From positions 1 to 56,465 of the forward strand of contig JAFGJG010000004.1 in NCBI GenBank assembly GCA_016929195.1: a stretch of 56,465 bases of DNA, written 5' to 3'. Origin of the DNA: Thermoleophilaceae bacterium (GTDB lineage: Bacteria > Actinomycetota > Thermoleophilia > Solirubrobacterales > Thermoleophilaceae). A model generated the notes under the pieces. The model did no database searches and had not been told where the DNA came from. It worked only from the letters and a program-made list of their open reading frames with translations. Position numbers and translations under genes: made by a program. Numbering within the stretch: position 1 is the stretch's first letter; every line of letters starts with the position of its first letter. Below, in pieces: positions 30,931-38,426 of the stretch.

Positions 30931-32636
30931 GGCGTGTCGTCGCACCGGTCGTGGCGCTCGCCGTCCTCGCCGCGGCGCCCGCCCCCGCGTGGGGCCACGC
31001 CACGGTGGAGGGAACCACCCCCGCCCGCGGCGCCCAGCTCGAGCGCGCGCCGGAGCGGGTCGTCTTCCGCTTCAGCGAGCCCGTCGAGGCCGCGTTCGGC
31101 GCCGTTCAGGTCTACGACCAGGGCGGCGACCGAGTGGACAGCGGCGGCGCCTCGCATCCCGGCGGCAGGAGCGACGAGGTGGCCATCGGCCTTCGGGACG
31201 GGCTCGGCGACGGCACCTACACGGCGACGTTCCGCGTCGTGTCCGCCGACTCGCACCCCGTCTCGGGCGGCTTCGTGTTCACGGTCGGCGAGGGCGGGGC
31301 GCCCGCGGCGACGCTGGATCAGCTCATCGATGCCGGCAGCGCGGGCCGGGCCACCGAGGTGGGTTTCGGGATCGTCCGCGGGCTCTCCTACCTGGCGCTC
31401 GCGCTCGCCATCGGCGGCATGGCGTTCGCGGCAGCGGTCTGGCGGCCGGCGCTGCGCACGCGCGCGGGGGCGGGCGACGGCTGGCGGCTCGCCGCCGAGG
31501 CGTTCGCCGGGCGCGCGCGGACGATCACCCTCGGCGCCGTGGCGCTGGGCATCGTCGCGTCCGCGCTCGGGATCGTGTTCCAGGGCGCCGTGGCGTCGGG
31601 CGAGTCCTTCTGGCGGGCGCTCGAGCCCGACGTGATCGGCGAGGTGCTCGGCACTCGCTTCGGCACGGTGTGGGGGCTCCGGCTGGTGGCCTGGGTCGTG
31701 CTCGGCGGCCTGCTCGGCCTCTCGCTCCCGCGCCTGCGCTCCACCGGCCTGGCCGCGGTCTCGGCGTTCCTCTGCCTGACGCCGGCGCTCGCCGGCCACG
31801 CGTCCACGCTCCCGCCCGGCTGGCTGCTCGTGCCGGCGAACTTCCTGCACGTGACGGCGATGTCGATCTGGGTCGGCGGCGTGGCCACGCTCCTGCTCGC
31901 CCTCCCGGCCGCCACGCGGCGACTGGAGCCGGCCGAGCGCACCGGCCTGCTCGCGACCGTCGTAAACGGCTTCTCGTCGATCGCGCTCGTCGCCGTCGGC
32001 GCGCTCGTGGCGAGCGGCGCCGTGCAGGCGATCGCCGAGGTGGACGCGCTGGCCGATCTCGTCGACACCGCGTTCGGCCGCGCGATCCTGATCAAGATCG
32101 GGCTCGCCGCGGCCCTGATCGCTCTCGGCGCGTGGAACCGCCGGCGCGTGCGGCCGCGCCTGGCGGCCCTCGACGCGGCGGGGGAGACCCCGGGCGCCGC
32201 GGGCGTGGAGCTGCGCCGCACGCTTCGTGCGGAGATCGCGCTGATGGCGGCGGTGCTCGGAGTCACCGCGGCGCTCGTGTCCTACGCGCCCGCCACCGGC
32301 GCGACCGGGCCGTTCTCCGCTAGCGAGCGGATCGGGCCGGCGCGCCTGGAGCTGACCGTCGACCCGGCCACCGCGGGCGCCAGCGAGATGCACCTCTACA
32401 TGTTCGACCGCCGCACCGGCGCGCAGTTCGGCCGGGTCGAGGAGCTGACCGTCTCGGCGCGGCTCCCGGACCGCGAGATCGGCCCGCTCGGCCTCGACGC
32501 CGAGAAGGCGGGCCCGGGGCACTACGTCGTCCGGCGTGCCGCGCTGTCGCCGGCGGGCGACTGGCGGCTCGACGTGACCGCCCGCGTCTCCGAGTTCGAC
32601 GCCTACACGGCGCGCCTCGAGGTCCCGGTCCGGTGA
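30927..32636 (+). CDS. CopC-CopD fusion copper import/resistance protein
   Basis: A 569-residue protein. After the signal peptide the CopC domain (about 25-120) starts with a His in GHATVEGTTPARG and keeps SADSHPVSGGFVFTVG, the expected Cu(II) site (N-terminal His, later Asp and His). CopD (about 140-450) supplies eight or so membrane helices (AGHASTLPPGWLLVPANFLH). A YtkA-like extracellular domain closes the protein. It should deliver copper across the membrane. The GTG at 30927 overlaps the previous TGA and lies four bases after AAGGAGG; an ATG at 30924 is the alternative. Confidence 0.92.
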   Translation: MRRVVAPVVALAVLAAAPAPAWGHATVEGTTPARGAQLERAPERVVFRFSEPVEAAFGAVQVYDQGGDRVDSGGASHPGGRSDEVAIGLRDGLGDGTYTATFRVVSADSHPVSGGFVFTVGEGGAPAATLDQLIDAGSAGRATEVGFGIVRGLSYLALALAIGGMAFAAAVWRPALRTRAGAGDGWRLAAEAFAGRARTITLGAVALGIVASALGIVFQGAVASGESFWRALEPDVIGEVLGTRFGTVWGLRLVAWVVLGGLLGLSLPRLRSTGLAAVSAFLCLTPALAGHASTLPPGWLLVPANFLHVTAMSIWVGGVATLLLALPAATRRLEPAERTGLLATVVNGFSSIALVAVGALVASGAVQAIAEVDALADLVDTAFGRAILIKIGLAAALIALGAWNRRRVRPRLAALDAAGETPGAAGVELRRTLRAEIALMAAVLGVTAALVSYAPATGATGPFSASERIGPARLELTVDPATAGASEMHLYMFDRRTGAQFGRVEELTVSARLPDREIGPLGLDAEKAGPGHYVVRRAALSPAGDWRLDVTARVSEFDAYTARLEVPVR

Positions 32637-32970
32637 ATCAGCGCCGCCACTCGTCGCTGGCGCTCATCGCATTCGCGCTGGTCCTGGGCATGGCCCTCGT
32701 CGGCGCGGCTGACACGCTCGGCTACGCCGCGCCCGCGCTGACCCTGCTGGCTCTGCTCGTGCTCGGGTGCTACCCGGGCGCCGGGGCGCTCGAGCGTCGC
32801 CTCGCCGCGCGCCGCCGGCGCAGGCGCCCTCCACCGAGGGTGGCCCGGCCGGCGGAGCCGGCTCGCCGCGCCGTGCGGCTCCACGTCTCCAGCGTCGGCA
32901 GGCGCGGGCCCCCGCCTCCGTGCCGGATCCCCGATGGCATGGAAACGGAACAGGAGGCAGCAAACGATGA
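32633..32970 (+). pseudogene. Small membrane protein, copper-cluster paralogue 2, apparently frameshifted
   Basis: A GTG at 32633, overlapping the CopCD stop, opens a frame with two hydrophobic helices (about 6-45), an Arg-rich linker (ERRLAARRRRRR) and a Pro run (RGPPPPC), like the protein at 29893. This frame has no stop until 33355, far inside the ycnI gene. A -1 shift near 32920 would end it at TGA 32968-32970, overlapping the ycnI ATG as ATGA, the normal coupling pattern here. So either the gene is broken, the sequence has an error, or there is programmed shifting. The coordinates give the shifted version. Confidence 0.5.
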
Positions 32971-33620
32971 AGAGAACCATCTCGATCGCCTGCATGACGG
33001 CGGCGCTCGCGGCGCCCGCCGTGGCCCAGGCCCACGTGACGCTCCAGCCCGAGGAGGCGCCCGCGGGCGGCTTCACGCGGCTGGACGTGCGCGTGCCGAA
33101 CGAGCGCGACAACGCCTCGACCACCAAGGTCGAGGTGCAGTTCCCGGCCGGCTTCGAGTTCGTCTCGACGCAGCCCGTCCCGGGCTGGACCGCCGAGATC
33201 ACCCGCAAGGAGCTCGCCCAGCCCGTCACGAACGACGAGGGCGAGGAGGTCACGGACCGCGTGGACACCGTCACGTGGACGGGGAGCGGGGCCGAGGGCA
33301 GGATCGGCCCGGGCCAGTTCCAGGACTTCGGGCTCTCGCTCGGGGTCCCCGATGAGCCCGGCAGGACGTTGACGTTCAAGGCGATCCAGACCTACGACAA
33401 CGGCGAGACCGTGCGCTGGATCAACGCTCCGGACGCCGACGAGCCCGCGCCGCAGGTGAAGCTCACCGCGGCCGAGGGCGGGGGCCACGCTGCCGAGACC
33501 GCCGACGAGGACGACTCCGGCGCGCCCAAGTGGCTGGCCGTGCTCGCGCTCGTCGTGGGCGCCGGCGGCCTGATCGCCGGCGTCGCCGCCCTTGGCGCCG
33601 CCCGGAGGCGGACGGCCTAG
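32967..33620 (+). CDS. YcnI-like copper-binding protein (DUF1775)
   Basis: A 217-residue protein. The signal peptide (1-18) is cut after AQA to expose an N-terminal His in HVTLQPEEAPAGGF, the copper-binding position in YcnI. An Ig-like DUF1775 domain (19-165) contains VPNERDNASTTKVEVQFP and YDNGETVRWI (with the conserved Trp). An acidic linker and one C-terminal helix (about 188-210) anchor it. The ATG at 32967 is chosen because AGGAGG lies about ten bases upstream; an ATG at 32934 would hide the signal peptide. It acts with CopCD in copper handling. The stop is shared with the LLM gene. Confidence 0.92.
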   Translation: MKRTISIACMTAALAAPAVAQAHVTLQPEEAPAGGFTRLDVRVPNERDNASTTKVEVQFPAGFEFVSTQPVPGWTAEITRKELAQPVTNDEGEEVTDRVDTVTWTGSGAEGRIGPGQFQDFGLSLGVPDEPGRTLTFKAIQTYDNGETVRWINAPDADEPAPQVKLTAAEGGGHAAETADEDDSGAPKWLAVLALVVGAGGLIAGVAALGAARRRTA

Positions 33621-34369
33621 CCGGCGTCGATCGCGCGCTCGACCTCGGCGCGCTCCGGCTGCATCCCGAAGCCCGTGAGGCACCAGGTGGCACCGGCCTC
33701 GATCCACGGATCGGGGTCGGTGCCGGGCGGGTGGTCGACGACGATCTCGAAGTCGTCGCGAGCACCGAGCTCGCGAACCGCCGCCACCATCTCGGCGAGC
33801 TGCGCGGGCTCCTCCATGTCGATCGGGAACAGGCCGTCCCAGCGCGCCGCGCGCCGCAGCGGGGCCCTGTTCGGCCAGCGCCCCGCGACCCAGACCGGGA
33901 TCCGCGGGCGCTGCAGCGGCCGGGGCTCGAACTCCCCGGCCCAATAGGACGTGAGCCGCTCGAGCCCATCGTCGAGCAGCTTCGCCCGGGCGCGCGGGTC
34001 GTCCTCCTCGCCGAACCGCTCGCGGTCGAACTCGCCGTTGCGGTCGCCGCCGAGGCCCACGCCGAGCACGAGCCGCCCGCCCGAGAGCCGGTCGAGGGTG
34101 ACCGTCTCGCGCGCGAGCTTGTGGCTGCGCCGGCGCGCCAGCGGCGTCACGAGCGGCCCGATGCGCACGCGCTCGGTCGCCATGGCCACCGCGGCGAGCG
34201 TGACCCACGGATCCGCCACCGCGCTGACCGGCGCGCGGTACTGGATGTGGTCCCAGACGAAGAAGCCGTCCCAGCCCCGGTGCTCGGCACGCGCGGCCAG
34301 CTCCGCGACCGCCCTCGGCTCCGACAGCTCGTCGAACGGCGCGACGAAGATCCCACGGCGAGCGCCCAC
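33617..34369 (-). CDS. LLM-class flavin (F420)-dependent oxidoreductase
   Basis: A 250-residue luciferase-like TIM-barrel protein. Family motifs: WDGFFVWDHIQY near 32-43, ADPWVTLAAVAMATERVRIGPLVTP in part, DRLSGGRLVLGVGLGG, IPVWVAGRWPNR. Many actinobacterial members use F420, but FMN cannot be excluded. The substrate is unknown. The GTG start at 34369 follows TAGTCT by six bases, almost the same leader as at the tag gene. Convergent with ycnI through CTAG 33617-33620. Confidence 0.9.
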   Translation of the reverse strand: MGARRGIFVAPFDELSEPRAVAELAARAEHRGWDGFFVWDHIQYRAPVSAVADPWVTLAAVAMATERVRIGPLVTPLARRRSHKLARETVTLDRLSGGRLVLGVGLGGDRNGEFDRERFGEEDDPRARAKLLDDGLERLTSYWAGEFEPRPLQRPRIPVWVAGRWPNRAPLRRAARWDGLFPIDMEEPAQLAEMVAAVRELGARDDFEIVVDHPPGTDPDPWIEAGATWCLTGFGMQPERAEVERAIDAG

Positions 34370-34375
34370 GGCGCG

Positions 34376-34381
34376 AGACTA
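34376..34381 (-). promoter_or_regulatory. Candidate -10 element for the LLM gene
   Basis: TAGTCT on the minus strand, six bases before the GTG at 34369; the intervening CGCGCC is also found before the tag start. Confidence 0.45.
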
Positions 34382-34386
34382 CCCGC

Positions 34387-35241
34387 GTGGCGATCAGTGA
34401 CGACCTCGGCGAGCGGCGCACCGTGGAGGTGCCGGAGGGGACGATCGAGTACCGCGAGCGCGGCAGCGGCCCGCCGGTGGTCTTCGCGCACGGCGCGGCC
34501 GTGAACGGCGACCTCTGGCGGCGCGTGGCGCCGGAGCTGCCCGGCCACCGCACGATCGTGCCCGACCTGCCGCTCGGGGGGCACGCGATCGCGCTGCGTC
34601 CGGGCGCGGACCTCTCGCTGTTCGGGGCCGCCGGCGTGCTGGGCTCCTTCATGGACGCGCTCGGGCTGAGCGGCGCGACTCTGGTGGCCAACGACACCGG
34701 CGGCGCGCTCGCGCAGGCGCTCGTCAGCAGGTCGCCCGAGCGCGTCGGCCGCCTCGTGCTCACCTCCTGCGACGCCTTCGAGAACTACCCGCCTAAGGCG
34801 GTCGCCTACCTGAAGCCGACCGTCCGCGTCCGGCCGGCGCTGTGGCTGCTCGCCAAGGCCATGGGCGTCCGGGCGGCGCAGCGGCTCCCGATCGCGTACG
34901 GCTGGGCCACCCATCATCCGGTCGAGCCCCGGATCATGCGCTCCTACCTCGCCGGGCTGCGCGGGGACGGCGGCGTCCGGCGCGACTTCGCGAGCCTGCT
35001 CCGCAATGCCCACCGGCGCGACATGCTCGCCGCGTCCAACGGGGTCGGCGCCTTCGGCGGGCCGGCGCTCGTGGTCTGGGGCGCCGACGACCGGTTCTTC
35101 CCGCGCGAGCATGGCCGGCGCCTCGCGGAGTCGCTTCCGAACGGCCGCTTCGAGGTGATCGAGGGGTCGCGAACGTTCATCCCCGAGGACCGGCCCGGCG
35201 CGCTCGTGGCCCTGCTGCGCGGCTTCCTGGCGCCGGGCTAG
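34387..35241 (+). CDS. Alpha/beta hydrolase with atypical nucleophile (Asp)
   Basis: A 284-residue alpha/beta-hydrolase-fold protein: VVFAHGAAVNGDLW (oxyanion loop), nucleophile elbow VANDTGGALAQ, VVWGADDRFFP (acid), then IEGSRTFIPEDRP. The elbow has Asp where esterases have Ser, as in haloalkane dehalogenases. The usual catalytic His in the last motif is replaced by SRTF, a variant I also associate with other uncharacterised actinobacterial hydrolases. Activity is therefore uncertain. GTG start 17 bases after the divergent LLM start. Confidence 0.88.
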   Translation: MAISDDLGERRTVEVPEGTIEYRERGSGPPVVFAHGAAVNGDLWRRVAPELPGHRTIVPDLPLGGHAIALRPGADLSLFGAAGVLGSFMDALGLSGATLVANDTGGALAQALVSRSPERVGRLVLTSCDAFENYPPKAVAYLKPTVRVRPALWLLAKAMGVRAAQRLPIAYGWATHHPVEPRIMRSYLAGLRGDGGVRRDFASLLRNAHRRDMLAASNGVGAFGGPALVVWGADDRFFPREHGRRLAESLPNGRFEVIEGSRTFIPEDRPGALVALLRGFLAPG

Positions 35242-35585
35242 CGGGCGTAGTCCTCGCTGCCCATGAGGTGCAGCGAGACGTAGGGCTCGTCGCCGACCAC
35301 CCAGCTGTCGTGGCCGGGAGGCACGTAGAAGAAGTCGCCCGCGTGCATCACGCGCTCGCTGCCGTCCTCCATCTTCACGGCGGCGGCGCCGCTCACCACC
35401 CAGCCCACGTGCTCGACCTGGCAGAGCGCGCCGGGGGAGTCGCCCACGTCTTCGCTCCAGCGCCAGCCCGGGTCGTAGCTCGCCCGGCCGATCGTCATCG
35501 GCCCGACGTGGAAGACCTCGAAGCGGCCCTTCGGGAACTCGCGCACCTCGGCCGGTGCGTCGAGCCCGATCAGCTGGAGGTCCAT
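35238..35585 (-). CDS. Cupin-domain protein
   Basis: A 115-residue single-domain cupin. CQVEHVGWVVSGAAAVKMEDGSE forms the first cupin strand set with a metal-type Glu/His, and AGDFFYVPPGHDSWVVGDE the second. Such small cupins bind metals or small ligands; the function is not deducible. The ATG at 35585 overlaps the upstream membrane-protein gene by 16 bases, so they form an operon. The stop is shared with the hydrolase in CTAG 35238-35241. Confidence 0.88.
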   Translation of the reverse strand: MDLQLIGLDAPAEVREFPKGRFEVFHVGPMTIGRASYDPGWRWSEDVGDSPGALCQVEHVGWVVSGAAAVKMEDGSERVMHAGDFFYVPPGHDSWVVGDEPYVSLHLMGSEDYAR

Positions 35586-36235
35586 GCCGCCGATTCTCGC
35601 ACCCGCTGCCGCAGCGACACCGCCACGGCCGTGCCGGCGATCAGCAGCACCACGGACCCCGCGACGAAGTAGGCGTTCGAGACGATCATCGTCTCCGTGC
35701 CCGTCATCAGCACGGCCACCACGAGCAGGCCGGATGCGAGCCGCGAGATCAGCCCGGCTCGAGCCGCGCCGACGGCGAGGATCAGCAGGCCGACGATGTA
35801 CCCGAGCGCGGTCAGGTAGTACGGCAGCGACCACGCCGAGTTCTGGATCTCGTCCAGCGCGAGCTGAACCGTCCGCTGGTCCACGCCGGGCCTGCCGGAG
35901 ACCTCGCCGAGGATGCCCCAGGTGAAGCCGTCGAGCGTCAGCGCGCTCGCGAACCCGAACAGGCCCGCCATGCCGAGCGCGCCGCCCCAAAGGGCCGCGC
36001 GCGGGCGTCTCTCGTAGAGCAGCGACGCCAGCCCGAGGACTCCCGCCGCGATGATCAGGATCGCCGCGAACGCGATCATGTGGGCCACCTGCCAGCGCTC
36101 GTAGGAGTCGGCGATCACGCGCAGCTGCTCGGCCTCGTTGCCGGGCTCGTACTCCTTCGGGTGGAGGAGGTTGTCCGCCAGCAGCAGCACCGGCGCCGCG
36201 ACGAACGCGGCCGCTGTCAGCTTGGCGCGATTCAC
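35570..36235 (-). CDS. Multi-pass membrane protein of unknown function
   Basis: A 221-residue protein with about six hydrophobic segments (4-22, 53-75, 81-103, 140-160, 166-182, 188-208). It has the general look of DUF4386-like actinobacterial membrane proteins, but I cannot assign it firmly. A conserved-looking stretch YERWQVAHMIAFAA precedes helix 2. The GTG at 36235 has TACAGT six bases upstream and no Shine-Dalgarno. It is followed by the cupin gene with a 16-base overlap. Confidence 0.75.
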   Translation of the reverse strand: MNRAKLTAAAFVAAPVLLLADNLLHPKEYEPGNEAEQLRVIADSYERWQVAHMIAFAAILIIAAGVLGLASLLYERRPRAALWGGALGMAGLFGFASALTLDGFTWGILGEVSGRPGVDQRTVQLALDEIQNSAWSLPYYLTALGYIVGLLILAVGAARAGLISRLASGLLVVAVLMTGTETMIVSNAYFVAGSVVLLIAGTAVAVSLRQRVRESAAWTSS

Positions 36236-36241
36236 CCCGCG

Positions 36242-36247
36242 ACTGTA
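36242..36247 (-). promoter_or_regulatory. Candidate -10 element for the membrane protein-cupin operon
   Basis: TACAGT on the minus strand, six bases before the GTG at 36235. Confidence 0.4.
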
Positions 36248-36261
36248 ACCCTCGGCAGGCG

Positions 36262-36267
36262 TAAGAT
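36262..36267 (+). promoter_or_regulatory. Candidate -10 element for the cupredoxin gene
   Basis: TAAGAT ten bases before the ATG at 36278; a close match to the bacterial -10 consensus. Confidence 0.45.
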
Positions 36268-36277
36268 CGCTCGCGAG

Positions 36278-37009
36278 ATGCGGAGGGGCCCGCTCCCGGC
36301 TGTGACGGCCGCCCTCCTCACGGGGCTCGGCCTTGCGGTGCTGCCCGCCGAGGCGGCGGACCAGTCCGTGAGCGCGACGCCCGGCGACACGTTCTCGCCG
36401 GCCACGGTGACCGTGGCACAGGGCGACACCGTCACGTGGTCGAACGCGGGCGGACGGCACAACGTCCACTTCGAGGACGGGTCCTACGACATGCCCGCGA
36501 GCGCGTCCACCTCGAGCTGGACCGTGGAGCGCACGTTCAACACGGCCGGGAGCTTCGGCTACTACTGCGAGGTGCACGAGGACGACGGCATGGTCGGCAC
36601 GATCAACGTCGTCGCGGCCCCGGCGACCCCGCCGGCGCCCGGCGGCCCGGCGCCCCCCGGCGGCGGCCCGGCTCCCGTCGCCGACCGGACCGCCCCCGGC
36701 GTCAAGGGGTTCAGGATCAAGCGCAAGCGCTTCCGGGTCACGCGGGCGGGGCGCCCGTTCAGCTTCAGGCTGTCGGAGGCCGCGTCGGTGAAGATCGTCA
36801 TCGCCCGCGCGGCCGGGAGGCGCCACCGGACCAAGGGCACCCTGACCCGGCGCGGACTCGCGCCCGGCAAGCACACCATCGCCTTCAACGGACGGCTGGC
36901 CGGCCGGAAGCTGGCCCCCGGGAAGTACCGGGCCTCGATCACCGCCATCGACACGGCGGGCAACAGGTCGGCCGCACGCCGCATCACGTTCCGCGTCCTG
37001 GGCGGCTAG
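36278..37009 (+). CDS. Secreted plastocyanin-like cupredoxin with C-terminal beta domain
   Basis: A 243-residue exported protein. Signal peptide 1-26. The cupredoxin domain (28-113) shows a blue-copper site: a His in RHNVHF (61-64), then Cys97, His100 and Met105 in FGYYCEVHEDDGM. A Pro/Gly-rich linker (115-138) leads to an Ig-like domain (145-243) of the type common at the end of Solirubrobacterales surface proteins. It probably shuttles electrons outside the cell. The molybdopterin oxidoreductase gene 34 bases downstream could be its electron partner. Confidence 0.9.
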   Translation: MRRGPLPAVTAALLTGLGLAVLPAEAADQSVSATPGDTFSPATVTVAQGDTVTWSNAGGRHNVHFEDGSYDMPASASTSSWTVERTFNTAGSFGYYCEVHEDDGMVGTINVVAAPATPPAPGGPAPPGGGPAPVADRTAPGVKGFRIKRKRFRVTRAGRPFSFRLSEAASVKIVIARAAGRRHRTKGTLTRRGLAPGKHTIAFNGRLAGRKLAPGKYRASITAIDTAGNRSAARRITFRVLGG

Positions 37010-37028
37010 CCCCGCGAGCGGCTGGGTC

Positions 37029-37034
37029 TAGGAT
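37029..37034 (+). promoter_or_regulatory. Candidate -10 element for the molybdopterin oxidoreductase gene
   Basis: TAGGAT nine bases before the ATG at 37044, no Shine-Dalgarno in between. Confidence 0.4.
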
Positions 37035-37043
37035 GCCGCGAGC

Positions 37044-37652
37044 ATGAACTTCGTCTCACGCGGGTTCAGCAGGCGCCGGAGCGTCCCCGAGGAGCTCCGC
37101 GACCGCCTGCCCCCGGGCCAGTACGTGGAGCGCGGCTTCCCGGTGCTCACCGCCGGTCCCACTCCGCGCGTGGACATGGCGGAGTGGCGCTTCCGGATCG
37201 ACGGCATGGTCGGGCAGCAGCGCGAGTGGTCCTGGGAGGAGTTCGCCGGGCTGCCGTTCGAGGACGTGCCCTGCGACATCCACTGCGTGACCAAGTGGTC
37301 GAAGCTCGGCACCAGCTTCCGCGGCGTCTCGGTGGACACGCTGCTCGAGGGCGTCGAGCCGCAGGGCGGGTACGCGATGGCGTTCGCCTACGGCGGCTAC
37401 ACGACCAACCTGCCGCTCGCCGACCTGATGGGAGGCAGGGCCTGGGTGGTGACGGAGCACGAGGGCGAGCCGCTCCCGAGCGAGCACGGCGGGCCTGCGC
37501 GCCTGCTGGTCCCGCACCTGTACTTCTGGAAGAGCGCCAAGTGGGTCGCCGGGCTGCGCGTCCTCGATCACGACGAGCCCGGCTTCTGGGAGCAGAACGG
37601 CTACCACAACCGCGGCGACCCCTGGAAGGAGGAGCGCTATTGGAACGACTGA
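37044..37652 (+). CDS. Sulfite-oxidase-like molybdopterin oxidoreductase
   Basis: A 202-residue protein of the oxidoreductase molybdopterin-binding family (YedY/MsrP, sulfite-oxidase core). The Mo-ligating Cys lies in DIHCVTKWS (about 81), with WSWEEF before it and YGGYTTNLPL and RLLVPHLYFWKSAKWV after it. There is no signal peptide or heme domain, so it should be cytoplasmic. The next gene, a flavin reductase, overlaps by 13 bases and probably supplies or takes electrons. The substrate (sulfite, sulfoxide or other) is unknown. Confidence 0.92.
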   Translation: MNFVSRGFSRRRSVPEELRDRLPPGQYVERGFPVLTAGPTPRVDMAEWRFRIDGMVGQQREWSWEEFAGLPFEDVPCDIHCVTKWSKLGTSFRGVSVDTLLEGVEPQGGYAMAFAYGGYTTNLPLADLMGGRAWVVTEHEGEPLPSEHGGPARLLVPHLYFWKSAKWVAGLRVLDHDEPGFWEQNGYHNRGDPWKEERYWND

Positions 37653-38359
37653 CGCCGGTCGAGCAGCGTGCCCCGGGCCGCTGGCAGATCGGCACGGTCG
37701 CCGCAATCAGGCAGGAGACGCCCCACGTCAAGACGTTCCGCATCGAGCTGCCGATGTGGGTCGCGCACCTTCCGGGCCAGCACTACGACGTGCGGCTCAC
37801 CGCCCCTGACGGCTATCAGGCGCAGCGCTCCTACTCCGTGGCCTCGTCGCCGCTCGACGAGGGCTCGGTCGAGCTGACGATCGACCGGCTCGCCGACGGC
37901 GAGGTGTCGCCGTACTTCCACGACGTGCTCGTCGAGGGCGACCAGGTCGAGGTCCGCGGGCCGTTCGCCTCGTACTTCGTCTGGCGCGGCGAGTCACCCG
38001 TGCTGCTCCTCGGCGGCGGCTCCGGGATCGTGCCGCTGATGGCCATCCTCCGCCACCGCCGGCGCACGATGCCCGAGCTCCCGATGCGGCTCGTCTACTC
38101 GGTGCGGAACGCCGACGACGTGATCTACGCGGACGAGCTGGGCGACGAGACGCTGCTGACCTTCACCCGCGAGGCGCCCGGCGGCTGGGCCGGTCACACC
38201 GGCCGCATCGACGCGGCCCTGCTCGACGGCACGACCGACACGAGCGGCGTCGCGTTCGTCTGCGGGTCGAACGGCTTCGTCGAGACCGCCTCGCGGCTGG
38301 TGCTGGACGCCGGCTACGACCCGCGCAGCGTGCGCACGGAGCGCTTCGGCCCGACCTAG
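37640..38359 (+). CDS. FAD/NAD(P)-binding ferredoxin-reductase-type oxidoreductase
   Basis: A 239-residue reductase. FAD motif QRSYSVASSP (about 55-64), pyridine-nucleotide motif LLGGGSGIVPLMAIL (about 121-135), and FVCGSNGFVE near 208, in the order of FNR-family proteins. No iron-sulfur domain is seen. The TTG at 37640 is chosen because AAGGAGGAG lies five or six bases upstream, inside the preceding gene, giving a 13-base overlap. It likely feeds electrons to the molybdopterin protein. Confidence 0.9.
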   Translation: MERLTPVEQRAPGRWQIGTVAAIRQETPHVKTFRIELPMWVAHLPGQHYDVRLTAPDGYQAQRSYSVASSPLDEGSVELTIDRLADGEVSPYFHDVLVEGDQVEVRGPFASYFVWRGESPVLLLGGGSGIVPLMAILRHRRRTMPELPMRLVYSVRNADDVIYADELGDETLLTFTREAPGGWAGHTGRIDAALLDGTTDTSGVAFVCGSNGFVETASRLVLDAGYDPRSVRTERFGPT

Positions 38360-38377
38360 GCGGCGCCGTCGCCGCTC

Positions 38378-38426
38378 GAAGTGTCCTGCCCTGTGGTTGC
38401 AGGGCAACCAGAAGTCAGGACACTTC
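38378..38426. repeat. 49-bp two-tier palindrome, copy 2
   Basis: Plus-strand layout: GAAGTGTCCTG (38378-38388), CCCTGT, GGTTGC (38395-38400), loop AGG, GCAACC (38404-38409), AGAAGT, CAGGACACTTC (38416-38426). The outer 11-base arms are perfect complements. It contains the end of the DUF559 gene (TGA, 38415-38417 read on the minus strand) and sits between two convergent genes, where it could also stop transcription. Confidence 0.92.

Noticed and set aside
32633-33355. The full open frame of the second small membrane protein as one 240-residue protein
   Set aside because: After the Pro run the sequence is an out-of-frame reading of ycnI (Arg/Gly/His-rich), so the C-terminal 130 residues are not credible.
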